From Anaerolineae bacterium (lineage in GTDB: Bacteria > Chloroflexota > Anaerolineae > JAFGEY01): 30,567 nucleotides of DNA. Under the pieces are notes generated by a model. It was given only the letters and a program-made list of their open reading frames with translations. It searched no databases and was not told the DNA's origin. Within the stretch, counting starts at the first letter, position 1. Every line of letters starts with the position of its first letter. The stretch covers positions 1-30,567 of the forward strand of contig JAFGJF010000192.1 in assembly GCA_016929205.1 (NCBI GenBank), given 5' to 3'. Of the stretch, positions 22,833 through 30,567 are shown one piece after another. A program made the translations under genes and the position numbers.

Positions 22833-23522
22833 TTACCAGCGCACTCGGAAATGTACCAGGAGAGAGGTGTGGTGAAGGCCCAACCGGTCAAGGGGCAGTC
22901 TCGCTGTCGCACCGTCAGACACGCCTACCGGAAAAGAGATCGACAGCGGAACGGCTTTTTGGAGCATGCCGCTGCCCTGGCAATGAGGGCAGGGGGAAAA
23001 CCAGCTTCCTCCTTGCCCCTGGCAGGTCGGGCAAGTGGTTTGCACTGGCAGCCTGAGCTGGACCTCACCTCCACGGCGGGCTTGTTCCCAGGACAGGTCG
23101 ATCGCGATGTGGATATCTTGATCGGTACTGGTTCGAGGCCGGACCCAGGGGGCAAAATCGTTCCACAGATCGTCAATGTGGTCACGGAATAAAGCGTCAA
23201 GGGATTGACCGTAAACGGTATCTTGGACGGGGCGCTGTCCGGCGTGCCGTTCCGTGGGGATGAGCGGCTCTGGCTCGAGATCCCGCAATCGGCGCGTTTG
23301 TCGGCGCGTGTGTCGTTCGCTCGCCAGCTTGTTGTCGTATACCTTGCGGCGTGCTGGATCGCTCAGCACTTCGTAGGCCTGCTGTACGTCGTGGAACGGT
23401 TCGCATGCCCCCCCGGAGCAATCGGGGTGCACGCTTTTGGCCTTTTCGCGGTAGGCTGATTTGATCTGGTCCCGGGTGGCATCCGCGCCTATGCCCAGGA
23501 TCACATAATAGTTTCTTGCCAC
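22833..23522 (-). CDS. Short DnaJ-like protein with half a zinc finger
   Basis: A 229-residue J-domain co-chaperone starting at GTG 23522, with AGGAG 8 nt upstream. An in-frame ATG at 23612 is excluded because it overlaps the -10 box. Residues 3-65 are a J-domain (NYYVILGIGADATRDQIKSA, HPD at 32-34, EVLSDPARRKVYD). A charged linker without a Gly/Phe region follows. A DnaJ C-terminal-like part has only two CxxCxGxG motifs, CPTCQGQG (Cys164, Cys167) and CPHCQGSG (Cys178, Cys181), where DnaJ has four; a lone pair could still bind one zinc. The substrate domain ends early with a strand of VPLSISFPVGVSDGATARLP type. It may be a natural short variant or a gene truncated at its 3' end. It presumably activates the DnaK encoded next to it. 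Confidence 0.85.
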   Translation of the reverse strand: MARNYYVILGIGADATRDQIKSAYREKAKSVHPDCSGGACEPFHDVQQAYEVLSDPARRKVYDNKLASERHTRRQTRRLRDLEPEPLIPTERHAGQRPVQDTVYGQSLDALFRDHIDDLWNDFAPWVRPRTSTDQDIHIAIDLSWEQARRGGEVQLRLPVQTTCPTCQGQGGSWFSPCPHCQGSGMLQKAVPLSISFPVGVSDGATARLPLDRLGLHHTSLLVHFRVRW

Positions 23523-23603
23523 GTCATGGTCTCCTGTGTCCTTGCGATCTAGCCGATCAAAGCCAAGATGGTCGTATTGCAGGTCGTGCTCGCCTTTATT
23601 TCC

Positions 23604-23632
23604 ATGATACATGTTTCTGCGTTGTACGTCAA
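23604..23632 (-). promoter_or_regulatory. Sigma-70-type promoter of the DnaJ-like gene
   Basis: Minus-strand TTGACG (23632-23627) and TATCAT (23609-23604) are separated by 17 bp. The start of transcription would be near 23597, about 75 nt before the GTG start codon. Confidence 0.72.
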
Positions 23633-23650
23633 GAGGGTTTTTGTGCTGGA

Positions 23651-23679
23651 TTGCAGGTGTGTATCGCGTATGCTATAAT
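23651..23679 (+). promoter_or_regulatory. Sigma-70-type promoter of the VWA-PLD-GNAT-J operon
   Basis: TTGCAG (23651-23656) and a perfect TATAAT (23674-23679) lie 17 bp apart. Transcription would begin near 23686, giving a 75-nt leader. It is back-to-back with the DnaJ-like promoter, the two -35 boxes being 18 bp apart, so a regulator bound between them could affect both. Confidence 0.82.
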
Positions 23680-23761
23680 AGGATCAACGTAGAGGGAACC
23701 GGATGGTAAGGCGCGGCATGGTGCAACACGGTTTGAATGGAACATCAAGTTGTAGAGGCTG

Positions 23762-26755
23762 ATGACATTCCCAATCTCTTTTTCCTATCCCTGGTATCTG
23801 ATATTCCTGGCTCTGCTCGTGCCGGTGATCTGGCTGTGGCGGCTTGGGCTCGGTCAAATGCGCCGTGGGCGCGATGTGACCAGCCTGGTGCTGCGGATCC
23901 TGGTTTTGGTATTGTTGGTGTTTGGCATTGCCGGGTTGCAGTGGGTGCGGGCCAGCGACGAGCTGGCTGTCGTCTTTGTGCTCGACGTATCGGACAGCAT
24001 TGACCCCGAGGCGCGCCAAACGGCCGTGGCATTCATTCGCGAGGCGCTGTCCGAGATGGGGCCGGACGATTATGCTGCGCTGGTGCTTTTTGGATCCGAT
24101 GCCCTGGTCGAGCGATCCCTGTCGCAAGCCAAAGTGTTGGGCGAGTTGCTCTCCATCCCAACGACCGGCCACACCGACATCGGTGAGGCCGTGCGGCTGG
24201 GGTTGGCTCTGCTGCCGACGACGGCGCAGCGGCGGCTGGTGCTGCTGTCGGATGGCATGGATAACGTATCTGATGGCAGCGTGTCCGGGGCAGAGATGGC
24301 GGCGCAGTTGGCGGCGGCTGGCGGCGTTGAGCTTGATACCGTCGCCTTGCCTGCGCGCAGCGGGGAGGAAGCCTGGATCGACGCCGTTGACGTGCCGTCG
24401 GTGCTCTATGAGGGGGAGCAGTTTAGCGCTGTCGTCCGGGTGCGCAGCCTGGTATCGCAGCGGGCGTTGGTGCGGCTTTTTGCCGACGGTAGTTTGATCG
24501 CTGAAGAGCCTGTGCTGCTCAACCCCGGCCTCAATTCGTTTCTCTTTGACCTCACGGCAACCGAAACCGGGTTCAGCACCTTTGCTGCGCAGCTTGTGCC
24601 ACAAAAGGACGTGTTTTACCAGAACAATGTGTTGGGCGCGTTTTCGATGGTGCGCGGCTCCCCGCGCGTGCTGGTTGTGGCCCGCGCCGCTTACGAGGAC
24701 AAAGAAAGTGGTGAAACAGTCGACGATGCTGCGGCGTTGGTGCGGGCGTTGGAAAGTGCCGGACTGCAGATCGACCGGCTGTCCCCGGCTTACATGCCTG
24801 CCGACCTGGCCTCGTTGGGCGAGTATGCGTCGGTCGTGCTGGTCAATGTGCCCGCGCCGGAGCTGGCCCCGCGCCAGATGGCGTTGCTGCAGGCCTATGT
24901 CCGTGACCTGGGACGGGGCCTGGTGTGTGTGGGCGGGGAAGAAAGCTATGGCGTCGGCGGGTATTTCAGGACGCCATTGGAAGAGACGTTGCCGGTCGAG
25001 ATGTCAATCAAGGACAAAGAACGCATGCCCCCACTGGCGATCGTGTTTGTCATTGACCGCTCAGGCAGCATGGACGCCGCAGCCAGCGCGGGCGGTCCGC
25101 GCAAGCTCGACCTGGCCAAGGAGGCGATCCTGCGCTCGTTAGAGCTGATGAATCCCGGCGACCGGGTGGGTGTGGTGGCTTTTGAAAGTACAGCGCAGTG
25201 GGTGTGGCCCATCTCCGAACTGGAGGATATAGAAGCAATCCAGCAGCAGGTGATGACGATCCGGGGAGGGGGCGGCACCGATATCCGCGCCGGGTTGAGT
25301 GCGGCGGTGACGGCGCTGGAACAGAGCGACGCCCGGCTCAAGCACGTCATTTTGCTCACCGACGGCGGGGCCAGCCAGGAGGGACTGCAAGAACTGGCAC
25401 TGAGATTGAAAACGCTGAACGGCACCCTTTCAACGATCGGTGTGGGGCAGGATGCTGCAGCGTTTTTGCGGCCTCTGGCTATTGAAGGCGGCGGGCGTTA
25501 TCATTTTACGGATAACCCGGCGACGATCCCGCAAATTTTCGCCCAGGAAACAACGCTGGCTAAGCGGGCCTACATTGTCGAAGAAACGTTCTATCCCTCC
25601 TTGGCCGGGCGCAGCGCCATTCTGGAGGACATTGATGCGGTGCCGGCGCTCTATGGCTATGTGGCGACGTCGACCAAACCCGCGGCACAGATGATCCTGG
25701 TTTCCAACCAGCAAGACCCAATACTGGCGCAGTGGCAGTACGGGCTGGGGCGGTCTGTGGCCTGGACGTCGGACGCCAAGGGCCAGTGGGCGAGGTTGTG
25801 GGTCGCGTGGGAGCAGTTTCCCCGCTTCTGGGTGCAGGCCGTGCGCTGGACCGTTATCGAGCGCGCCGAGAGCGATCTGGAGACACAGATTACCGATGAC
25901 GGCAGCCAAGCGCACATTGCCGTCGACGTGGTTGGCAAAGAAGGCGAGTATGGCAATGCCCTGGAGGTGACGGCCTATTTGATTTCACCGTCGCTCGAGC
26001 AAACACTGGTACCGCTGCCCCAGACAGCCCCCGGGCGTTACGAGGGCGATTTTTCGCCACAAGAAGAGGGCGTCTATCTGGTGCGCATTGTCGGTATGGA
26101 CGCAGCCGACAGCGCCGCGACAGGCGATGGTTCGCAGGCGTTGACACAGGTGACCGGATTTGTGCGCACCTATTCGCCTGAATACCGTGCCTTTGGTGCG
26201 GACGAATTTTTGTTGAGACGGCTGGCAGAAGCGGGTGGTGGTGAACTACTCTCTGACGCAACGCAGGTCTTTACCCACGATCAAGAAGTGGTGCGCACAT
26301 TTAGCGACGTGTGGCCTTGGCTGTTGGGGATGGCGGTCTGTTTGCTGCCACTCGACGTCGGTGTGCGGCGGGTCGTGATCGACTGGAGTGATCTGCGCGC
26401 GGCCTGGAAAAGGGTTCGCGCGCGATGGCGCGGTCTGGTGCGGCGCAAGCCTGCTGTTGAGCAGCCTTCAGAACGACATTTGTCGCGTTTGATGGCGGCC
26501 AAAAGCCGCGCCCAGGTCGAGCCGGGTATCGAACCGCCATCGGTCTCCCCAATCGTGCCGGAGGCCGCCACAGGATCGTCAGTTGAACTTGAGTCTGGGA
26601 CAGGATCAGAACCTTGGCTTGCTGCGGAATCCGGCACCGAGCCAGAGGCAGAGTCCACACAGGCAGCAGCGCCCGGTGCCGGAGGTGAACAGGAATCGCT
26701 GACGCTGCGGTTGCTGGAGGCGAAAAAGCGCGCCCGGCGCCGGCAAAACGAGTGA
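23762..26755 (+). CDS. Membrane protein with two von Willebrand factor A domains and a glutamine-amidotransferase-like region
   Basis: A 997-residue membrane protein. Two N-terminal helices (about 10-28 and 42-60) flank a basic loop QMRRGRD, so the middle should face outward. VWA 1 has the metal site DVSDS (75-79). A beta-rich segment and a class I amidotransferase-like fold follow (RVLVVARAAYED, then VCVGGEESYGVGGY) without an obvious catalytic Cys. VWA 2 has DRSGS (432-436) and a VILLTDGGAS strand. A third helix (about 851-869) leads to a very basic cytoplasmic tail. The tail carries two similar motifs, RLMAAKSRA and RLLEAKKRARRR, separated by an acidic, Pro-rich linker. AGAGG stands only 3 nt before the ATG, a short spacing. 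It heads a five-gene operon. Related BatA/CoxE-type proteins act with MoxR ATPases, but none is seen here. Function unknown. Confidence 0.85.
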   Translation: MTFPISFSYPWYLIFLALLVPVIWLWRLGLGQMRRGRDVTSLVLRILVLVLLVFGIAGLQWVRASDELAVVFVLDVSDSIDPEARQTAVAFIREALSEMGPDDYAALVLFGSDALVERSLSQAKVLGELLSIPTTGHTDIGEAVRLGLALLPTTAQRRLVLLSDGMDNVSDGSVSGAEMAAQLAAAGGVELDTVALPARSGEEAWIDAVDVPSVLYEGEQFSAVVRVRSLVSQRALVRLFADGSLIAEEPVLLNPGLNSFLFDLTATETGFSTFAAQLVPQKDVFYQNNVLGAFSMVRGSPRVLVVARAAYEDKESGETVDDAAALVRALESAGLQIDRLSPAYMPADLASLGEYASVVLVNVPAPELAPRQMALLQAYVRDLGRGLVCVGGEESYGVGGYFRTPLEETLPVEMSIKDKERMPPLAIVFVIDRSGSMDAAASAGGPRKLDLAKEAILRSLELMNPGDRVGVVAFESTAQWVWPISELEDIEAIQQQVMTIRGGGGTDIRAGLSAAVTALEQSDARLKHVILLTDGGASQEGLQELALRLKTLNGTLSTIGVGQDAAAFLRPLAIEGGGRYHFTDNPATIPQIFAQETTLAKRAYIVEETFYPSLAGRSAILEDIDAVPALYGYVATSTKPAAQMILVSNQQDPILAQWQYGLGRSVAWTSDAKGQWARLWVAWEQFPRFWVQAVRWTVIERAESDLETQITDDGSQAHIAVDVVGKEGEYGNALEVTAYLISPSLEQTLVPLPQTAPGRYEGDFSPQEEGVYLVRIVGMDAADSAATGDGSQALTQVTGFVRTYSPEYRAFGADEFLLRRLAEAGGGELLSDATQVFTHDQEVVRTFSDVWPWLLGMAVCLLPLDVGVRRVVIDWSDLRAAWKRVRARWRGLVRRKPAVEQPSERHLSRLMAAKSRAQVEPGIEPPSVSPIVPEAATGSSVELESGTGSEPWLAAESGTEPEAESTQAAAPGAGGEQESLTLRLLEAKKRARRRQNE

Positions 26756-26847
26756 GCGCGTGGGTGGTTTGTGGCGCAGAGATGTTGAGGTTTTAGCGAA
26801 GGATAGGTGGTTGTGGAGCGTGGATGCATGACAAGAGGAGCGAGTCT

Positions 26848-27303
26848 ATGGATGAACTCGAAGCGCGTACGAGGCGGGCCATCGAAAGCCTGCTGGAAAA
26901 TGAAAGCCTGACGTCGGGTTTGGACGACGCGGCGGCCCAGGTGTTGTTGAACTGGGGGATGGATTGTGTCAAAGCGATCGTGGCGAGCACCGCCGAACTA
27001 GACGCTGCGTCGCTGGAAGACGCGACGTATTCGCGCATGCGCGCCCTGCGCCGGCTGATGCGCCGGGTGAACAAGTGGGCGGGGCAGCGGGACGGCCTGG
27101 ACCAGTCGGGAGACGCTGCGTCCCTGAAGGAGGTCATCGAACAGGCAGCCATTGTTTACGGGCCCGACTATGCAGCACCAGAGCAGGGCCAAGATCGTTC
27201 GTTTCTAATGCGACTCGCGTTTTCATCACAGCCTGAGCAAATGATTGCCGATTTGCGGGCGTTGGTTGAAAACGCAGACCAGACAGTAGGGGGGAAATCT
27301 TGA
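26848..27303 (+). CDS. Small helical protein of unknown function
   Basis: A 151-residue protein. ATG 26848 is preferred to the in-frame ATG at 26824 because GAGGAG stands 7 nt upstream of it. I do not recognise the family. It appears almost entirely helical and mixed-charge, with acidic N-terminal segments (MDELEARTRRAIESLLENES), a basic stretch RMRALRRLMRRVNKWAGQR, and no membrane segment or cysteine pair. Its stop overlaps the TTG start of the next gene by 4 bp, so its translation is likely coupled to the phospholipase-D-like protein. A cytoplasmic partner or adaptor for one of the membrane proteins in the operon is plausible but unproven. Confidence 0.75.
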   Translation: MDELEARTRRAIESLLENESLTSGLDDAAAQVLLNWGMDCVKAIVASTAELDAASLEDATYSRMRALRRLMRRVNKWAGQRDGLDQSGDAASLKEVIEQAAIVYGPDYAAPEQGQDRSFLMRLAFSSQPEQMIADLRALVENADQTVGGKS

Positions 27304-28508
27304 CCAAGTCAACACGTACATCTACGACGCGCAGCAGCTCAAATCAGACGCAGACACGCTTGAATCAGATCCTGATGGTTGCCGGAGCGGTGATTGTGCT
27401 CATCTTTGGTTGCCTGTACCTCGTCAGCGGCAAGGACCCGCTGGGCTTTTTTGAGCCGGTCGAAGAAACGCCGGTGACCAGCACGCCTTTGCCGGATACG
27501 GTCGGCAGCGGTGGCGATTGGTGGCAGGTCTATTTTACCGATCCCAACAACCAAAATGATGCCAGCAACTTGACGGGATCAATTCCTGAAAAACTGATTG
27601 GCTATATCAACGATGCTAAAAGCACGATCCACATCGCGTCGTTTGAATTCAATCTCACGTCCGTTGCCGAGGCGCTGATCGCTGCCCACAAGCGCGGCGT
27701 CGACGTGCGGTGGATGACCGACGACGAGTACGGCCTCGAGGCCGACGAAGAGGATGACCACGGCCAGTTTGCGATGCTCGAAAAAGCAGGGATCGAGGTC
27801 AGGGACGACGCGCGTGGCGCGCTGATGCACAACAAGTTTTGGATCTTTGACGGTCAGATCGTATGGACCGGATCGACCAACATTACCACGAACGGCAATT
27901 TCCGCAACAACAACAATGTCATTGTGCTGCGATCGACCAGGGTGGCTCAAATCTACGAGCTCGAGTTCCAGGAGCTGTGGGCCGGACAGTCGGGACCGAC
28001 ATCACCGTCGACGGTGGATCAACAGTCTGTGACCATCGACGGCACACCGGTGCAGATCTTGTTCGCGGCCGAGGATGAGGTGGTCAGCCACCTGGTGCCG
28101 ATGATCGCGGGCGCACAAAAGAGCATCCGCTTTATGGCCTTTTCGTTCACGCACGATGATCTGGGGGCGGCGGTGTTGGCGCGGGCCAACGCCGGCATTG
28201 ACGTCAAAGGTATTTTTGAAACGCGGGGTAGCGAGGCCGAGTACAGTGAGCTGCCGGTGCTTTACTGCGCTGGCGTGCCGGTGCGGCAGGATGGCAATCC
28301 AGGAACGTTCCATCACAAAGTCTTTGTGATCGACGACAAGATGGTGATTACCGGATCGCTCAATTTTTCTGAAAATGCAGATGATAGCAACGACGAAAAT
28401 GTCGTCGTGGTCACCAATGCCGATATTGCTGCTTTGTATCTGCAAGAATTCGACCGCCGCTGGCGCGAGGCCACGGCGCCAGACAAAGCGGATATGAACT
28501 GCAAATAA
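27300..28508 (+). CDS. Membrane-anchored phospholipase D-like protein with two HKD motifs
   Basis: A 402-residue protein starting at TTG 27300, which overlaps the stop of the preceding gene; GGGGGG lies 5 nt upstream. A basic, Ser/Thr-rich N-terminus is followed by one membrane helix (about 24-43) and a Pro/Thr linker, so the catalytic part is likely outside the cytoplasm. Two HxKx4D motifs are complete: HNKFWIFD (177-184) followed by TGSTN, and HHKVFVID (338-345) followed by TGSLNFSEN. Two such halves form one active site that attacks phosphodiester bonds through a His intermediate. Substrates in the superfamily include phospholipids, cardiolipin precursors and nucleic acid, and this one cannot be told from sequence. 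A Cys38 in VLIFGC could be a lipobox, though Phe before Gly is unusual. Confidence 0.88.
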   Translation: MTKSTRTSTTRSSSNQTQTRLNQILMVAGAVIVLIFGCLYLVSGKDPLGFFEPVEETPVTSTPLPDTVGSGGDWWQVYFTDPNNQNDASNLTGSIPEKLIGYINDAKSTIHIASFEFNLTSVAEALIAAHKRGVDVRWMTDDEYGLEADEEDDHGQFAMLEKAGIEVRDDARGALMHNKFWIFDGQIVWTGSTNITTNGNFRNNNNVIVLRSTRVAQIYELEFQELWAGQSGPTSPSTVDQQSVTIDGTPVQILFAAEDEVVSHLVPMIAGAQKSIRFMAFSFTHDDLGAAVLARANAGIDVKGIFETRGSEAEYSELPVLYCAGVPVRQDGNPGTFHHKVFVIDDKMVITGSLNFSENADDSNDENVVVVTNADIAALYLQEFDRRWREATAPDKADMNCK

Positions 28509-28528
28509 ACCGGGAGGCTGCTCAACGA

Positions 28529-29704
28529 ATGGACCTCTATGAACACGTTCCAGACGAGATCGACGAGGTATTGTCCTTGCGGAACCAGATCTTTGGCCAC
28601 ATCAGCCTGGACCATTGGCAGGCGATGGGGTGCACGGCGGTGGTAGCCCGCGATGCCGGGCATGTGGTCGGCTTTATTCCGCTGCAATTTCGTGAGCAGT
28701 GCCTGCGGCCGGGGGTGACGATCCCGGTGGTGTATGAAAATGCGGTGGGCGTGGCCGAAGCAAGGCGCGGTCAAGGGTTGGGCACGCAAATGATGGACGT
28801 CGCTGCCGGGTTTATCAGCGACCGGGTGGATGCGATGATGGTCATTCGCAGCGGCGAGCGGTCGCCCGGGTATCGATTCTATCGTAAGACCGGCCATGGC
28901 GACGTGTCCTATATGCGCAACTATGTCCTGTCTTCCGAGTCGCCTTTGTCACCAGCCGACGCGTCCGGCATAAAAGTGGTCAGCCGCGAGCAGTGGCTGG
29001 CGATGGAAGCGCGCTTGCTGTCCTGCTATGAGGCCCGGTACGGGCGCTTTGGCGGCGCACGAAAGCGGCGGCCCGGTTACTGGCACACGATCCTGGATGG
29101 ACACGTGTACCGAGAACGGCCGTGGTCGCTGGTCGTGATGGAGCCCGAACGGGATCGCCTGGCGGGTTATATGGTCGCGGTGCGAGGGTTGTGGGCCGAC
29201 ACGGACGAGGTCTACATTTATGAGGTCGTTGGAGAGGATGACCACGTGGTCGAGCAGCTGGTTCGTTTTGCGCGTTCTCTGTCGGCCAGCGGAGGCGTGA
29301 TCGGGCACGAACTGTCATTAGCCAATCCGGTTTGTGCTCTGTTCAAGCGGCTGGGCTTTGAGGAGCGTGACACGTCGCCCCATCTGATGGCCCGTATCCT
29401 GTGTCCTGATCGCATTTTTGGTCGGCTGGCAGCGGGTTCTGATTTGCTGGAGACCCTGTCGCTGACCGTGAACACGCCGCATCGATCGATTGTGGTGAAT
29501 GATCCCGAGACGCCCAGCTACCGGGTGATTGTGCAGACCAAAGAAAGCCTGCTTTCGCGGCTCTTTTTGTGCCGCCTGAACCTGGAAGCGGCAGTCGAGA
29601 TGGAGATGGTACGCTGGAACGTCGATGACCGCGGCCTGGCAAGGGCACTGTACGACGCGTTTGCCTTTGCCGATTGGGTACAGTGGTTTACCGATTACGT
29701 GTAA
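28529..29704 (+). CDS. Eis-like tandem GNAT acetyltransferase
   Basis: A 391-residue cytoplasmic protein starting at ATG 28529, 20 nt after the phospholipase-D-like gene, with GGAGG 11 nt upstream (long spacing). The first GNAT domain (about 1-150) has the acetyl-CoA signature ARRGQGLGT (78-86) after the NAVGVAE strand. The second, diverged GNAT-like half (about 155-295) ends in NPVCALFKRLGFEERD, a motif-B-like helix, but lacks a clear acetyl-CoA loop. The last 100 residues are beta-rich, like the sterol-carrier-like end of Eis. The length and architecture match Eis-type N-acetyltransferases, which modify lysines or amines including aminoglycosides. The substrate here is unknown. Its place in an operon with envelope proteins and a J-protein suggests protein acetylation, but this is inference. 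Confidence 0.82.
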   Translation: MDLYEHVPDEIDEVLSLRNQIFGHISLDHWQAMGCTAVVARDAGHVVGFIPLQFREQCLRPGVTIPVVYENAVGVAEARRGQGLGTQMMDVAAGFISDRVDAMMVIRSGERSPGYRFYRKTGHGDVSYMRNYVLSSESPLSPADASGIKVVSREQWLAMEARLLSCYEARYGRFGGARKRRPGYWHTILDGHVYRERPWSLVVMEPERDRLAGYMVAVRGLWADTDEVYIYEVVGEDDHVVEQLVRFARSLSASGGVIGHELSLANPVCALFKRLGFEERDTSPHLMARILCPDRIFGRLAAGSDLLETLSLTVNTPHRSIVVNDPETPSYRVIVQTKESLLSRLFLCRLNLEAAVEMEMVRWNVDDRGLARALYDAFAFADWVQWFTDYV

Positions 29705-29721
29705 ACTGAGGAATGTCGTCT

Positions 29722-30561
29722 ATGCCGAACGTGGCTGTGATGCAAGACCAGATTGCCGAGTTGGAGCAGATGGTGCAGGCGGCGCAGGCGGACCTGTTCA
29801 CCCGGGAGTCCGAATTGCTCGACCTGCGTGCCGAATGGACTGCTTTTGAGCGCCAATACGAAGCCCGGATCGGCACCAAGCTGGCCGAATTAAAGTCCCT
29901 GGAACAAGAGATCAAGATCTGCCGGCAGCGTCTTGACGAGGTTCGTATATGGGGATCCGGGGGAATGCAGCGTCGTTATGGGCCACAGGTTGCATCCTCG
30001 AGCGAGCAGTACAGGCAGGCCAGGCAGGAGCGCGACGACGCCGGGTTCTCCTTTGCCTCCTTTGCCGAGCAGTTGGTCGAACAGCCGCTGTCGCCGGAGG
30101 ATGAGGCCCAGCTCAAGCGATTATATCGCCAGCTGTGCCGCCGGTTCCATCCCGACCTGGCGCAGGATGAAACCGAACGGGCATGCCGCACCGAGATGAT
30201 GGCCAAAATCAACGCCGCGTACACGGCACAGGATCTGCAGGAACTCGAGTCGCTGGTCGAGCAGCCGGATTGTGACCAGATCTCGCCCGAGATGGCGGCA
30301 GAGCGGCGGCTGGCATCTTTGCGCGACACGTTGCAGCGGCTCCAGGAGCGGCGGCAGGTCGTCGATCGTGAGATTGACCAATTGATCCACAGCGATTTGG
30401 TCGACCTGAGCGTGGAGGTCAAGCTGGCGAGCCAGCAAGGACATGATCTGTGGGCCGAGATGGAAGCGGACGTGAACGAGGCGTTGGCCGAAAAACGGGC
30501 CGAGTTGGCATCGCTAAAAGAGCAGTTGCAGGTTTACGACACCGCGCCTGGTACAAAATAG
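29722..30561 (+). CDS. Coiled-coil protein with internal J-domain
   Basis: A 279-residue cytoplasmic protein. ATG 29722 is preferred to ATG 29713 because GAGGA stands 9 nt before it, while it abuts the other. Residues 6-75 are a strong coiled coil (heptads such as IAELEQMVQAAQADL). Residues 117-170 form a J-domain-like helical hairpin, LKRLYRQLCRRFHPDLAQ, with the catalytic HPD at 143-145 and a following KINAAYTAQD helix. Residues 190-270 are a second coiled coil (SLRDTLQRLQERRQVVDREI). The flanked arrangement differs from classical DnaJ, which has the J-domain at the N-terminus. It should stimulate an Hsp70, possibly the DnaK encoded 8 kb away, at a complex chosen by the coiled coils. It is the last gene of the operon seen in this window. 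Confidence 0.85.
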   Translation: MPNVAVMQDQIAELEQMVQAAQADLFTRESELLDLRAEWTAFERQYEARIGTKLAELKSLEQEIKICRQRLDEVRIWGSGGMQRRYGPQVASSSEQYRQARQERDDAGFSFASFAEQLVEQPLSPEDEAQLKRLYRQLCRRFHPDLAQDETERACRTEMMAKINAAYTAQDLQELESLVEQPDCDQISPEMAAERRLASLRDTLQRLQERRQVVDREIDQLIHSDLVDLSVEVKLASQQGHDLWAEMEADVNEALAEKRAELASLKEQLQVYDTAPGTK

Positions 30562-30567
30562 GTGCCG

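Noticed and set aside
23523..23612. N-terminal extension of the DnaJ-like protein from ATG 23612
   Set aside because: That ATG overlaps the -10 box of the gene's own promoter, and GTG 23522 follows AGGAG and starts exactly at the J-domain.
1..30567. tRNA, rRNA or other structured RNA genes
   Set aside because: No tRNA-like cloverleaf or conserved rRNA segment was recognised on either strand by reading; a covariance search would be needed to exclude short ncRNAs.

Overview
The window looks like chromosomal DNA from an uncultured or poorly characterised bacterium, most probably of the phylum Chloroflexota (Anaerolineae or Caldilineae side). This rests on the gene content: BatA-like von Willebrand proteins, a fused cyclase-NTPase-TPR protein, a gingipain-like surface protein whose C-terminus carries a Tyr-Leu-Pro-Val motif of the sort seen in Chloroflexota exported proteins, an Eis-like acetyltransferase, and frequent GTG starts. 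Promoters are of sigma-70 type with 17-bp spacers, and good Shine-Dalgarno sequences precede most genes. The taxonomic call is inference; no rRNA or other marker is present.

Layout. (1) 1-2980, plus strand: a plasmid-like replication module with an ExeA-type AAA ATPase, a small basic protein, and an initiator-like protein with a C-terminal DnaA domain I. The initiator gene contains five iteron-like repeats on a 22-bp period. (2) 2989-5201, minus: a site-2-type membrane metalloprotease followed by an exported NodB-type deacetylase. (3) 5410-6780, plus: an alpha/beta hydrolase fused to a cyclic-nucleotide-binding domain, followed by a strong terminator and a MITE-like 181-bp inverted-repeat element. 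(4) 7131-20385, minus: a long probable operon read as cyclase/NTPase/TPR regulator, C25-like peptidase, BatA-like VWA protein, GH31 alpha-glucosidase. (5) 20574-23522, minus: dnaK with its terminator, preceded by a short DnaJ-like gene; four 11-bp-phased repeats lie between them. (6) 23762-30561, plus: a five-gene operon encoding a double-VWA membrane protein, a small helical protein, a membrane-anchored phospholipase-D-like protein, an Eis-like double GNAT and a coiled-coil J-domain protein.

How the parts may work together. The cyclase fusion has two cyclase domains whose catalytic residues are split, one carrying the metal aspartates and the other the Asn-Arg pair, as in mammalian C1/C2 cyclases. 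A protein with a well-preserved cyclic-nucleotide pocket is encoded nearby, so a local cyclic-nucleotide circuit is possible. The envelope genes (two VWA proteins, C25-like protease, M50 protease, deacetylase) and the chaperone genes (DnaK, short DnaJ, coiled-coil J-protein) suggest an envelope or stress theme. The replication module looks imported. Its in-gene iterons keep their sequence at DNA level while the reading frame shifts from copy to copy, and this is the strongest unusual signal in the window.
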